From Methanosphaera sp. rholeuAM6 (GTDB lineage Archaea; Methanobacteriota; Methanobacteria; Methanobacteriales; Methanobacteriaceae), in assembly GCA_003266105.1 (NCBI GenBank), contig MVAA01000072.1, forward strand, positions 1-23,222: DNA of 23,222 nucleotides, in the 5' to 3' direction. The notes under the pieces were generated by a model that saw only the letters and a program-made list of their open reading frames with translations, made no database searches and had not been told where the DNA came from. Every line of letters begins with the position of its first letter. Position 1 is the first letter of the stretch. Both the position numbers and the translations under genes were made by a program. Below, piece after piece: positions 16,039-23,205 of this stretch.

Positions 16039-16041
16039 ATA

Positions 16042-16665
16042 ATGAATGTAAAAATTATAGCAGCAATTCTTGCACTAGTTGTTATAGTAGTTGGAGGATA
16101 TTTTTTAGTTTATGCTCCTTACCAAGAAGGAGTGCTGTCAGAGAATTATGATAGTGGATTACAGGAAGCTAGTGCAATTGAAACAAAAATTATTGCAACA
16201 ACAAAACAGTTTAACAACCAGCAAAGTACTGATGCAGACATCTTAATGAACACGATAAACAATGACATTGTACCAAAATACTCAGAAGAAATTGAAAAAC
16301 TTAATAAAACTGCCGATTATGCCAACAATGATCCGGTTAAAAGCAAGTATATTGAATTACAATGTAAACGTTTAGAATTAGAATCAAAGAATCTGAATGG
16401 TACTGTTGCTACATTAAATGCTATCAGTCAATACGTAAAAGGAGAAAAAACCCCTGAAGATGCACAAACATCCATCAATAATGCTAACACTGAAATGAGT
16501 GAAAGTCAGAAAGAATTGGAAGGAGTATATGTTGATATCCGAACACTATTAACACAAAATCCTGATTTTAATCAGACTTTACAGGACTTGCATCTTGAAA
16601 AACCGTTCTATGGCGAAACACGTGAAGAAGCACAGACACAAAACATCACTAATGCAAGTACATAA
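16042..16665 (+). CDS. Single-pass membrane-anchored extracellular helical protein, unknown family
   Basis: A 207-residue protein I do not recognise. One N-terminal hydrophobic segment (residues 4-24) follows a short positive leader, so it is probably an uncleaved anchor with the rest outside the cell. The outside part is rich in Glu, Gln, Asn and Thr and mostly helical, with coiled-coil-like stretches (about 76-122 and 138-175). N-glycosylation sequons occur at 88-90, 119-121, 177-179, 201-203 and 204-206. There is no lipobox and only one cysteine (C108). A very good ribosome binding site, its own promoter and flanking gaps of more than 200 bases on both sides suggest a single-gene unit. A cell-envelope role fits; nothing more specific is visible. 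Confidence 0.85.
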   Translation: MNVKIIAAILALVVIVVGGYFLVYAPYQEGVLSENYDSGLQEASAIETKIIATTKQFNNQQSTDADILMNTINNDIVPKYSEEIEKLNKTADYANNDPVKSKYIELQCKRLELESKNLNGTVATLNAISQYVKGEKTPEDAQTSINNANTEMSESQKELEGVYVDIRTLLTQNPDFNQTLQDLHLEKPFYGETREEAQTQNITNAST

Positions 16666-16667
16666 AC

Positions 16668-16697
16668 TTCACCCCCCAAAATTATCTTTTTTATCTT
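16668..16697 (+). terminator. C-run followed by T-run, possible terminator
   Basis: CTTCACCCCCC, then ATTATCTTTTTTATCTT, directly follows the stop. This matches the C-then-T pattern after other rightward genes here. The rest of the gap to 16914 is AT-rich and holds no frame longer than about 15 codons that I can find. Confidence 0.3.
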
Positions 16698-16926
16698 AGG
16701 ATTTACGGCACGATTAAACTCAAAATTGACTAACTAATATATTCAGATAGTCATATCCTATTTTAACACTTTTCAAAATTGTACCTATATCCTTTTGGCA
16801 ACATTACGTATTACAAAAAAATTAATAATAAGTTTAGATAAAATACATAATATCTATAATTAAAGAAATATTATAATGTTTTTTTACTTTGAATGATTAA
16901 ATGAAAAAAATAGGATGTTTAATAAA

Positions 16927-18099
16927 ATGAAAACATTTAATATGTATGTTAAAACCGTAATATACGGTGAACACGACAAAATTCTGCTCTTAAAACAAAA
17001 GAGAGATGATGAAAAGCAAGTATGGGACTTGCCTGGAGCCACTTTTACAGAAGAACAAAGTTTTGATGAAACCGTTACAACTAATGTTCAAAAAGAGATA
17101 GGTTACTATGTTTACCCTGGAAAAATCATTGGAATCGGAGATTATACCAGCAAAACAGAAAAAGATGTGTATGTCATTATGGATGGAACAATACTTAATG
17201 GTGAATTATTACTATCAAAGGACTATGAAACATACACATGGGTAACCATTGACAGAATAAAGGATTATCCATTAGTTCCATGGTTAAACAATTATATGCA
17301 TGACAATAGAAATCCATTTGAAGATGTGGAAGCAGAATTAGAGGAACTGACTAAAAAAAGACGCAGCAGAAGAGAATTTATTCAGGAAGACTTAATTAGT
17401 TCATTTGGTTCAAGAAAAGATAAAGATAGAAATAAAGATGAAGACGAATATGAATATGAATATGAGGAGGAAGTAAGTACTTCTGGAAAAAGTTCTTTTA
17501 GCCTTTTAAAAGATACTATTATCAGAACATTCCATCCTAGAGAAGCAAAGGTTACAAGAACAACACCAAAAACTAATGAAATTTACCAGGAATCTGATAA
17601 TAAGAAATATAGAAGTATTGAAGATAGATTTAATTTCAGAAAGAAAAAAGAAGAGCCTGCTGATGAATACCTGGAAAAGGCCATTCTTGAAGAAAGGGAA
17701 GATGACATAATCATAGAGCATGATGATGCCGATAGCGAAGCAACTGACATTATCATAGACCACAATGATACAGTTACTGAAGACATTATTATTGACCATA
17801 GCGATGATTCGACGGAACTTAAAGAACAAAATACTTCCGAAGCAGCAAAGGATAATGAAACTGAATTGAATGCTGACAAAGAAGAAAAATTAAAAGTTGA
17901 TTCTCAAAAAACTGAACCAATGATAAAAATTATTCGTAAAAACGAAAAGGCACCCCTTATCAGAAAAGAAAAAGAAACTAAGAAAGTGAGTTTTAACAGT
18001 GACAATATTTCAAGTTGGAAAGAACGTTTAAATAGAATTAACCGAACTGAAGCTAATGACGAAAAGAAAAAAATTCCACGCCCTAAAGGAAAAAGATAA
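16927..18099 (+). CDS. Degenerate Nudix-domain protein with long charged, repeat-containing tail
   Basis: A 390-residue protein. Residues 1-125 have the layout of a Nudix fold (MYVKTVIYG, ILLLKQKRDDEKQVWDLPG, then the box region). The Nudix box at 38-60 has lost its key residues: aligned to GX5EX7REUXEEXGU the positions read A, Q, T, N, K and E, with only the last glutamate and the glycine kept. Catalysis is therefore unlikely, and a binding role is inferred. The remaining about 260 residues are low-complexity and highly charged. They comprise an acidic DEDEYEYEYEEE stretch, a mixed section, three DIII[DE]H units (260-265, 274-279, 286-291) and a basic end KKKIPRPKGKR. No membrane segment is visible. 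I start at ATG 16927, which has AGGATG upstream; an in-frame ATG at 16915 adds four residues. Confidence 0.85.
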   Translation: MKTFNMYVKTVIYGEHDKILLLKQKRDDEKQVWDLPGATFTEEQSFDETVTTNVQKEIGYYVYPGKIIGIGDYTSKTEKDVYVIMDGTILNGELLLSKDYETYTWVTIDRIKDYPLVPWLNNYMHDNRNPFEDVEAELEELTKKRRSRREFIQEDLISSFGSRKDKDRNKDEDEYEYEYEEEVSTSGKSSFSLLKDTIIRTFHPREAKVTRTTPKTNEIYQESDNKKYRSIEDRFNFRKKKEEPADEYLEKAILEEREDDIIIEHDDADSEATDIIIDHNDTVTEDIIIDHSDDSTELKEQNTSEAAKDNETELNADKEEKLKVDSQKTEPMIKIIRKNEKAPLIRKEKETKKVSFNSDNISSWKERLNRINRTEANDEKKKIPRPKGKR

Positions 18100-18100
18100 T

Positions 18101-18134
18101 ACTCTTTTTCCCCTAATTAAACATCCTTATTTTT
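18101..18134 (+). terminator. Pyrimidine-rich stretch between convergent genes, possible terminator
   Basis: CTCTTTTTCCCC, then CCTTATTTTTC, lies between the stops of the Nudix-like gene and the convergent ExoD-like gene. This is another example of the C/T tracts after rightward genes, although here the order is T then C then T. Confidence 0.3.
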
Positions 18135-18773
18135 CTATATTGGTATTCCAATATAATTCAATGTATAAATAATTATTTCCACGCCAAAATAGCCTACAGA
18201 TGCAAAGTAAATGACTGATAATACTGCAGCCACATACCCCAATATCATTAAGTATGAATCCCGTTCTAATGTACTTACCGCCAATATCAACATTGAAATT
18301 GCCGGTACAAAATCAGTGAATGGTATTGGCAATGGCAAAAACAATAGAAATGCCAGTACTATACTGACAAGAGCATTTAACTGTAGAAACTGCTTCTTGG
18401 TTGATAATTGACCCCTAGGTTTTGATATTTTCTCAAGATATCCCAATATTTTTTCCAGGATTTCAAATAATTTAAGAACATTACTTTTACCTAATTCATA
18501 TTTTCCAATAAAATCCGGAATGTATAACTTAGTATTTCTTAAAAAAGCCAATTCCAATAGTATGATAAGTATGCCGAAAGGTGTACTGCTTCCAGGAATT
18601 GATACCGGTATTAAAAAAGGAGCCAACAGTATAATTACCAAAAACTGTACTCCTTCCCCGGACATAACATCAATTAATTGTTTGAGAGTTATGTCTGTGT
18701 CGGGTAAGCACTCACGGATTTCCATTAACTTTTTAGAAGTGGCCAACTTATGTTCATTTAATGTTTTAGACAT
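18135..18773 (-). CDS. ExoD-family membrane protein
   Basis: A 212-residue polytopic membrane protein matching the ExoD family (named for a rhizobial gene affecting exopolysaccharide synthesis). The N-terminal soluble helix (1-55) ends in ITLKQLIDVMSGEGVQFLVIILLAPFLIPVSIPGSSTPFGILIILLELAFL, the family's signature region. Three more hydrophobic segments follow (about 130-150, 152-168, 176-205). The molecular function of the family is not known. It starts 44 bases after the PfkB-kinase stop on the same strand and may be the last gene of that operon, although its start lacks a clear ribosome binding site. The C-terminus lies close to the convergent Nudix-like gene, with 35 bases between stops. 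Confidence 0.85.
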   Translation of the reverse strand: MSKTLNEHKLATSKKLMEIRECLPDTDITLKQLIDVMSGEGVQFLVIILLAPFLIPVSIPGSSTPFGILIILLELAFLRNTKLYIPDFIGKYELGKSNVLKLFEILEKILGYLEKISKPRGQLSTKKQFLQLNALVSIVLAFLLFLPLPIPFTDFVPAISMLILAVSTLERDSYLMILGYVAAVLSVIYFASVGYFGVEIIIYTLNYIGIPI

Positions 18774-18817
18774 GATATCAGGATAATCGGGTTTTTAATT
18801 GTAACAATTCTATTGTT

Positions 18818-19765
18818 TTATTTTTTAATATTTTTAAGGCTTTGGATTATTTCAGGAATATCCATTTCCTGTATTGATGGTATTGCTTCTGTTGCTCCTG
18901 TTTGTGTTGTAGATTGGGCGGCTACGTAACTGCCTATGATTCCTGATTCCTCAAGTGAATATCCCTTGATATAACCGTACAGGAATCCTGCATTGTATGC
19001 ATCACCTGCACCTGTAGTATCTACAGTATCTACCCCAAATATTCCTATGCTGTATTCTTCATCATCCCTTTTAATAAATGATCCTTCGGTTGAACGTTTG
19101 ACAACCAATATTTCTACTTTTGGTGCAATCTTTTCTACTGCTTTTCTGAAATCATTTTCCTGTGTTGTTATAAGCAATTCGTTTTCGTTTATCAGTAAAA
19201 TATCGGTATATGATATTAGCCTGTCCATGAATTCTTTTTCTCTGTTTACGTATAACATTCCCGGGTCAAAGGCTATGGTTATTTTGTCATGTATTTCTTC
19301 AAGAAGTTCAAATTGTGTGTTTATTGAAGGATCTTCAGGATTTAATCCGACAAAGGATGTTAAATGCAATAGTTTGGTGTTGAGGATGTATTCCCTGTTA
19401 ATTTCTTCATTGTGGATTTTATCGTTTATTTTTGGTGTAACATATAGTTTACGATTTCCATCGTTGTCAACAAAACCTATTACTTCTCCTGTTTCTCCTT
19501 CGGATTCTATTAAATTATCAGTGTTTACACCGTTGGTTTCAAGATATTCTTTCATCATCTGTCCGTTTGAGTCCGTACCTATCTTTCCAATGTATCCTAC
19601 GTTTAATCCCAGTTTTGCTGTTGCTATAACTGTGTTTGATGCAGAACCTCCGCATGTTTTTGTTTCATTGTATATGAACGTTTCACCATCTGTCGGTGCA
19701 AATTGATTTACCTGACATAATCTGTCAACATTCAATGCACCCCATCCTATTATATCAAATGTCAT
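18818..19765 (-). CDS. PfkB-family carbohydrate or nucleoside kinase
   Basis: A 315-residue ribokinase-fold kinase. The N-terminal GG motif TCGGSASNT (37-45), NENEL (193-197), KRSTEGSF (223-230) and the anion-hole/catalytic signature DTTGAGDAYNAGF (249-261, catalytic D255) are intact, so it should be active. Substrate cannot be read from sequence: archaeal relatives include nucleoside (inosine/cytidine), ribose and ADP-dependent sugar kinases. GGTG about 10 bases before the ATG supports the start. The gene lies 18 bases after the formyltransferase gene and is probably co-transcribed with it. As I recall, a PfkB kinase gene also sits near the end of the eha hydrogenase region in Methanothermobacter, which would make this trio an old linkage. 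Confidence 0.9.
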   Translation of the reverse strand: MTFDIIGWGALNVDRLCQVNQFAPTDGETFIYNETKTCGGSASNTVIATAKLGLNVGYIGKIGTDSNGQMMKEYLETNGVNTDNLIESEGETGEVIGFVDNDGNRKLYVTPKINDKIHNEEINREYILNTKLLHLTSFVGLNPEDPSINTQFELLEEIHDKITIAFDPGMLYVNREKEFMDRLISYTDILLINENELLITTQENDFRKAVEKIAPKVEILVVKRSTEGSFIKRDDEEYSIGIFGVDTVDTTGAGDAYNAGFLYGYIKGYSLEESGIIGSYVAAQSTTQTGATEAIPSIQEMDIPEIIQSLKNIKK

Positions 19766-19783
19766 CTTGATACACCAATTGTT

Positions 19784-20668
19784 TTATTCCAGAATTTCCT
19801 TAAGGTATAGTTTGTATTTTCCCAGATTTCCACCATAATTGCCTGCAGATACTTTAAGTACACCATCTATACCGTTTAATGCTTCAACACCTTTTCTTAA
19901 TGATTCTTCAGCATTTTCTAATGTTAGTGCGTTGATTACGATTTCTGGTATGTAGTTTACTCCATCTTCAACCTTTGATTCTTCACCTATTTTTTCTTTG
20001 AGTGATGGACAATAAGGGTGGTTTGTTGTCGGACCTATTTCAGGATAGTTTGTCTCCACTTTAGAACCTGCAGAACATATGTCAAATGGAGTGCAAACCC
20101 CTTCAACTTCTGCTAGTGCTTCAAGTGATTTGTATCCTGCTTCCAGTACCGCTTGTTTTGTACTGCAGTAATACCAGAAGTTTACTCCCATTATTCCTTC
20201 CATACATCCAAGTTTCTGTTCAATATAGAAGTCGGGTACACATATAGGTACTCTAATCATTGTTCTGCCATCAAATTCTTCTGTCCATTCATATCCGTCA
20301 CCACAGTGTCCTACATGTTCTGTTGTATCAATGTAGTCAAAGGGATTTATTGATGCGTCAAATATCTTTACGAATGGTTTTACCAGTATGTCCTGTCTTA
20401 TTCTGAATGACAGTTCCTTGTCAAACTTTTTCAGGTCCTTGGTATTGTACCAGAATTGTATTATTACTCCCGGTCTGTTGTCCGGTGTTTCTTCCGGAGC
20501 TAAAAACTTTTCAACTCCTGATTCCGTTCTTCCTATAACTGTTCCTGGTGTTGCACATGCATCATAGGCTATTTTTTCAATAGTCCTGTCATCTTCTGCT
20601 GTAACTATCATCCTAACACATGTTCCGGTAAATGCTTCACAGTAAGTGTCTTCTATTTCAAAATCCAT
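19784..20668 (-). CDS. Formylmethanofuran:tetrahydromethanopterin formyltransferase paralogue (FtrII-like)
   Basis: A 294-residue protein of the Ftr/FhcD family, full length. Ftr moves the formyl group from formylmethanofuran to H4MPT in the methanogenic C1 pathway. Family landmarks are EDTYCEAF, GVEKFLAPEETPDNRPGVIIQ, GHCGDGYEW, LGCMEGIMGVNFWY, SKVETNYPEIGPTTNHPYCPSLK and SAGNYGGNLGKYKLYLKEIL. By eye it is clearly diverged from the standard Methanothermobacter Ftr I remember, especially at residues 12-45. It therefore looks more like the second copy (FtrII) encoded next to eha genes; whether it keeps activity is unknown. I start at ATG 20668 (AGTGA upstream). A GTG at 20677, overlapping the stop of the preceding gene, would add three residues. 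Confidence 0.85.
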   Translation of the reverse strand: MDFEIEDTYCEAFTGTCVRMIVTAEDDRTIEKIAYDACATPGTVIGRTESGVEKFLAPEETPDNRPGVIIQFWYNTKDLKKFDKELSFRIRQDILVKPFVKIFDASINPFDYIDTTEHVGHCGDGYEWTEEFDGRTMIRVPICVPDFYIEQKLGCMEGIMGVNFWYYCSTKQAVLEAGYKSLEALAEVEGVCTPFDICSAGSKVETNYPEIGPTTNHPYCPSLKEKIGEESKVEDGVNYIPEIVINALTLENAEESLRKGVEALNGIDGVLKVSAGNYGGNLGKYKLYLKEILE

Positions 20669-20676
20669 TTTATTCA

Positions 20677-21696
20677 CTATCCTAAATTTCCTATTTTCTG
20701 TCCTCTGACCTTGTTTCTTGTTATTTTATTTTTATTGTTTAATTTTTCAACATTATCTTCAGTTATAATATCAATTGATGCCTTATTCAAGAGCAGTTCC
20801 TGAGTTATTTCATCATTTTTTGAATATTTGATTATTGTTTCCAATGGATTGTCATTGTATTGGCTTATGAAATCATATACTCCTTCTGTTGATTTGTTGT
20901 TAAATATATCTGCAATTGTTGCAAGGATTAGATTGTTTGTTGATGTTATTGATATTGACGCTGATTTTATTGAATGAATGTTGCCATTGAATGATATGCT
21001 TATACCGTTGTTTTCTTTGGCGTATTCCAGTGCTTCACAATCTGTTATGCTGTCTCCACTGTACATTAGATTATATGGTTCATAATTATGTTTTTCTATT
21101 ATGTCAAATATTGCATCTCTTTTTCCTATTCCTCCAACAGGAGTTACGGAATCTATGAGACTGTTTATTTTCATTTTAGAGATTACGTTCGTAAATAAAT
21201 GGTGAATGTTATCAAATCCATAGTCAAACAATATGTTTTCACGTATATTTAGTAAGGATTCCTTTTCATCATTATTTAACTCGTATTTATCCAATTCCAA
21301 CTGTGTTGAATAGGTATTTTCATATATGAAACCTGTTTTATCGCATAATGCCTTAATGTACTGGTTATAACTGGTACTGACTATGTAGAATGGCATAATA
21401 TCCTGTACATAGCTAATCATTTTATATGCACCGTTTACCATGCTGATATTATCTTCAGAAAATTGGATCAAATCGTTTTCTGTTAAATCGTAAGCTTTGA
21501 AAAATGGTAAAACTAGTTTTAATGTGCTTCCGGCAAGGTATCCTTCAATATTTTTTTCCACCAGCATGTCATCATAATTACTTAATATGCTGAAAAACTC
21601 TCCTCCTTCCGGAATAAAATAATCTGATATCTCATATGCATTATCGTTTATGGATAACGGTCCTTCACAATCAGTTACATAAAATTTTTCATTCAT
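20677..21696 (-). CDS. HAD-superfamily protein resembling EhaR of the eha hydrogenase operon
   Basis: A 339-residue haloacid-dehalogenase-fold protein. Motif I is YVTDCEGPLS, with nucleophile D9 and Glu rather than Asp at the acid/base position (E11). The motif III lysine is in GGIGKRDAIFDII, and motif IV is SGDSITDCEAL. The Asp-to-Glu change leaves phosphatase activity open. It resembles the HAD protein called subunit R of energy-converting hydrogenase A, as I remember it. I start at ATG 21696 because a GGAG lies nine bases before it. The ATG at 21711 has no ribosome binding site and falls at or before the transcription start predicted from the TATA box at 21722-21732. Its stop abuts the formyltransferase start. 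Confidence 0.8.
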   Translation of the reverse strand: MNEKFYVTDCEGPLSINDNAYEISDYFIPEGGEFFSILSNYDDMLVEKNIEGYLAGSTLKLVLPFFKAYDLTENDLIQFSEDNISMVNGAYKMISYVQDIMPFYIVSTSYNQYIKALCDKTGFIYENTYSTQLELDKYELNNDEKESLLNIRENILFDYGFDNIHHLFTNVISKMKINSLIDSVTPVGGIGKRDAIFDIIEKHNYEPYNLMYSGDSITDCEALEYAKENNGISISFNGNIHSIKSASISITSTNNLILATIADIFNNKSTEGVYDFISQYNDNPLETIIKYSKNDEITQELLLNKASIDIITEDNVEKLNNKNKITRNKVRGQKIGNLG

Positions 21697-21721
21697 GAAT
21701 AGAAACTCCATTTAGAAAGTT

Positions 21722-21732
21722 GCTTTATATAA
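21722..21732 (-). promoter_or_regulatory. TATA-like box of the HAD/formyltransferase/kinase operon
   Basis: Minus strand reads AATTATATAAAGC. With the usual spacing, transcription would start near 21701, just before the ATG at 21696. The same divergent gap (21712-21800) holds TATA-like TTAAATTATAATG for the rightward gene at 21801, which has GGTGA at 21793-21797. Confidence 0.45.
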
Positions 21733-21800
21733 TTATGTATATTAAAAGAAACATATTAAATTATAATGTCTGTAAATATAACTTTGTATTTTGGTGAATT

Positions 21801-22229
21801 ATGACTCCGGCAAATAAACTTGTTAAAGGTGCTTTGATAACTATTTTGATAATTGCCATCATTTTAGTTGTATATCTTGTTGTTATACATAATCCCGGAG
21901 AGGATTATACCGAATTTTACATGGTGGATCATAATAATAACACGACCGACATTCCCATAAACATGACGCAAAACTCTGTGGAGAAAATATATCTTGGAAT
22001 CACCAACCAGGAACATCAGAAGATGAATTATACTGTTAAGGTTATGAAGGACAATAAAACTGTCTATGAATTAACAGAAACAATTGAAGACAAGGATACC
22101 CTGGAAATACCGTATTATATTTACACTACGAATAAAAAAGGAATAAATCAGACGTTGGATTTTAAGTTGTATAAAGGAAATGTTTCCAACCCGTATAGAA
22201 CTTTATTTTTAAGATATAATGTTATATAA
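21801..22229 (+). CDS. Single-pass sequon-rich envelope protein, DUF1616-like extracellular part
   Basis: A 142-residue protein: a short N-terminus, one hydrophobic segment (residues 9-29), then about 110 residues outside the cell. The outside part (EFYMVDHNNNTTD, VEKIYLGITNQEHQKMNYTVKVM, FKLYKGNVSNPYRTLFLRYNV) resembles the C-terminal beta-rich portion of DUF1616 membrane proteins of methanogens. The multi-pass N-terminal part of those proteins is missing here, so it is a short form. At least five distinct N-glycosylation sequons (46-49, 54-56, 76-78, 85-87, 116-118) make it a dense glycoprotein candidate. A strong GGTGA supports the start. The sugar-nucleotide epimerase gene follows 31 bases downstream, probably in the same transcript. 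Function is unknown. Confidence 0.8.
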   Translation: MTPANKLVKGALITILIIAIILVVYLVVIHNPGEDYTEFYMVDHNNNTTDIPINMTQNSVEKIYLGITNQEHQKMNYTVKVMKDNKTVYELTETIEDKDTLEIPYYIYTTNKKGINQTLDFKLYKGNVSNPYRTLFLRYNVI

Positions 22230-22260
22230 ATAAAATGAATTGATATTATTGAGGAATAAA

Positions 22261-23205
22261 ATGAAAGATAAGAATTGTATAGTAACTGGAGGAGCAGGAT
22301 TCATAGGTTCCCATATTGCAGAAGCTTTACTTAACCATGGAGCATCCAAAATAACCATCATAGACAATATGACCACAGGTAAGGTGGAAAACCTGAAGGA
22401 TTTGGATCATGATAGAATTGAGTTGATTTGTGGAGACATAACTACATTAGACCTTATGACAATATTTGAAAATCATGATTATGCATTTCATGAAGCAGCA
22501 TTGGTAAGTGTACCTGAAAGTGTGGAAGAGCCTACAAAAACAAATCAGATTAATATTGACGGATCATTCAACGTGTTTAAGGCATCCTGTAAAAACAACC
22601 TTAAAAAAGTTATCTGTGCTTCATCAGCAGCAGTATACGGTGAAACGAAAGTTCTGCCTAATGTTGAAACATTGCCACTGCAGCCACTATCCCCCTATGC
22701 AGTATCCAAGGCAACTATGGAATTGTATTCAAACACTTTTACACATACATATAACTTACCAACCGCTTGTTTAAGGTATTTTAATGTTTTTGGTCCAAGA
22801 CAAAACGTTGACTCAGCATACAGTGGGGTTATTCCAAAATTCATCACCACCCTGCTTAAGGGAGAACAGCCTATTATTTATGGTGATGGAACCCAGACAA
22901 GAGACTTTGTTTATGTAAAAAACATTGCTGAAGCAAATATTCAGGTAGCAAAGAGTGATGTTACCGGCATTTATAACATTGCACACGGCAGTACAATCAA
23001 TATTAAAGAGTTACTTGAAAGAATTTGTGACCTAATGGGATATGATTTTAATCCTAAATACGAACCTGTCCGTGCAGGAGATATTAAAAATTCCTTTGCG
23101 GATATAACCAAGGCTGAAGAAGCATTTGGATATCAGAATGAACATGATTTTGATAAAGAACTTAAAGAAACTATAGAATTTTATGAAAAGGAATTTGAAA
23201 ATTAA
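22261..23205 (+). CDS. NAD-dependent UDP-sugar epimerase (UDP-glucose 4-epimerase type)
   Basis: A 314-residue extended short-chain dehydrogenase/reductase. The NAD-binding GGAGFIGSH (10-18), SSAAVYG (121-127) and the catalytic YAVSK (Y146, K150) are all present. RYFNVFGPRQ (162-171) and GDGTQTRDFVYVKNIAEA, typical of GalE/WbpP-type enzymes, follow. It would interconvert UDP-Glc/UDP-Gal or the N-acetyl forms for cell-wall or glycoprotein sugars; the exact substrate is not readable from sequence. I start at ATG 22261, which has GAGGAA eight bases upstream. A TTG at 22240 would add seven residues but would run through that ribosome binding site. Full length. It probably shares a message with the preceding envelope protein. 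Confidence 0.92.
   Translation: MKDKNCIVTGGAGFIGSHIAEALLNHGASKITIIDNMTTGKVENLKDLDHDRIELICGDITTLDLMTIFENHDYAFHEAALVSVPESVEEPTKTNQINIDGSFNVFKASCKNNLKKVICASSAAVYGETKVLPNVETLPLQPLSPYAVSKATMELYSNTFTHTYNLPTACLRYFNVFGPRQNVDSAYSGVIPKFITTLLKGEQPIIYGDGTQTRDFVYVKNIAEANIQVAKSDVTGIYNIAHGSTINIKELLERICDLMGYDFNPKYEPVRAGDIKNSFADITKAEEAFGYQNEHDFDKELKETIEFYEKEFEN

Noticed and set aside
16698..16914. Search for a small gene or RNA in the gap before the Nudix-like gene
   Set aside because: The longest frames with a start are about 13 codons without ribosome binding sites, and no tRNA-like cloverleaf or stable hairpin was seen by eye.
17506..17879. Two minus-strand frames opposite the tail of the Nudix-like protein
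   Set aside because: They are complements of the acidic repeats, giving Ser/Ile/Phe-rich peptides. There is no start signal and no resemblance to a protein family.
18993..19706. A 237-codon open frame on the plus strand opposite the PfkB kinase
   Set aside because: The kinase has complete motifs on the other strand. The antisense product is rich in Ser, Phe and Ile, as expected from the complement of AT-rich coding DNA, and has no ribosome binding site.
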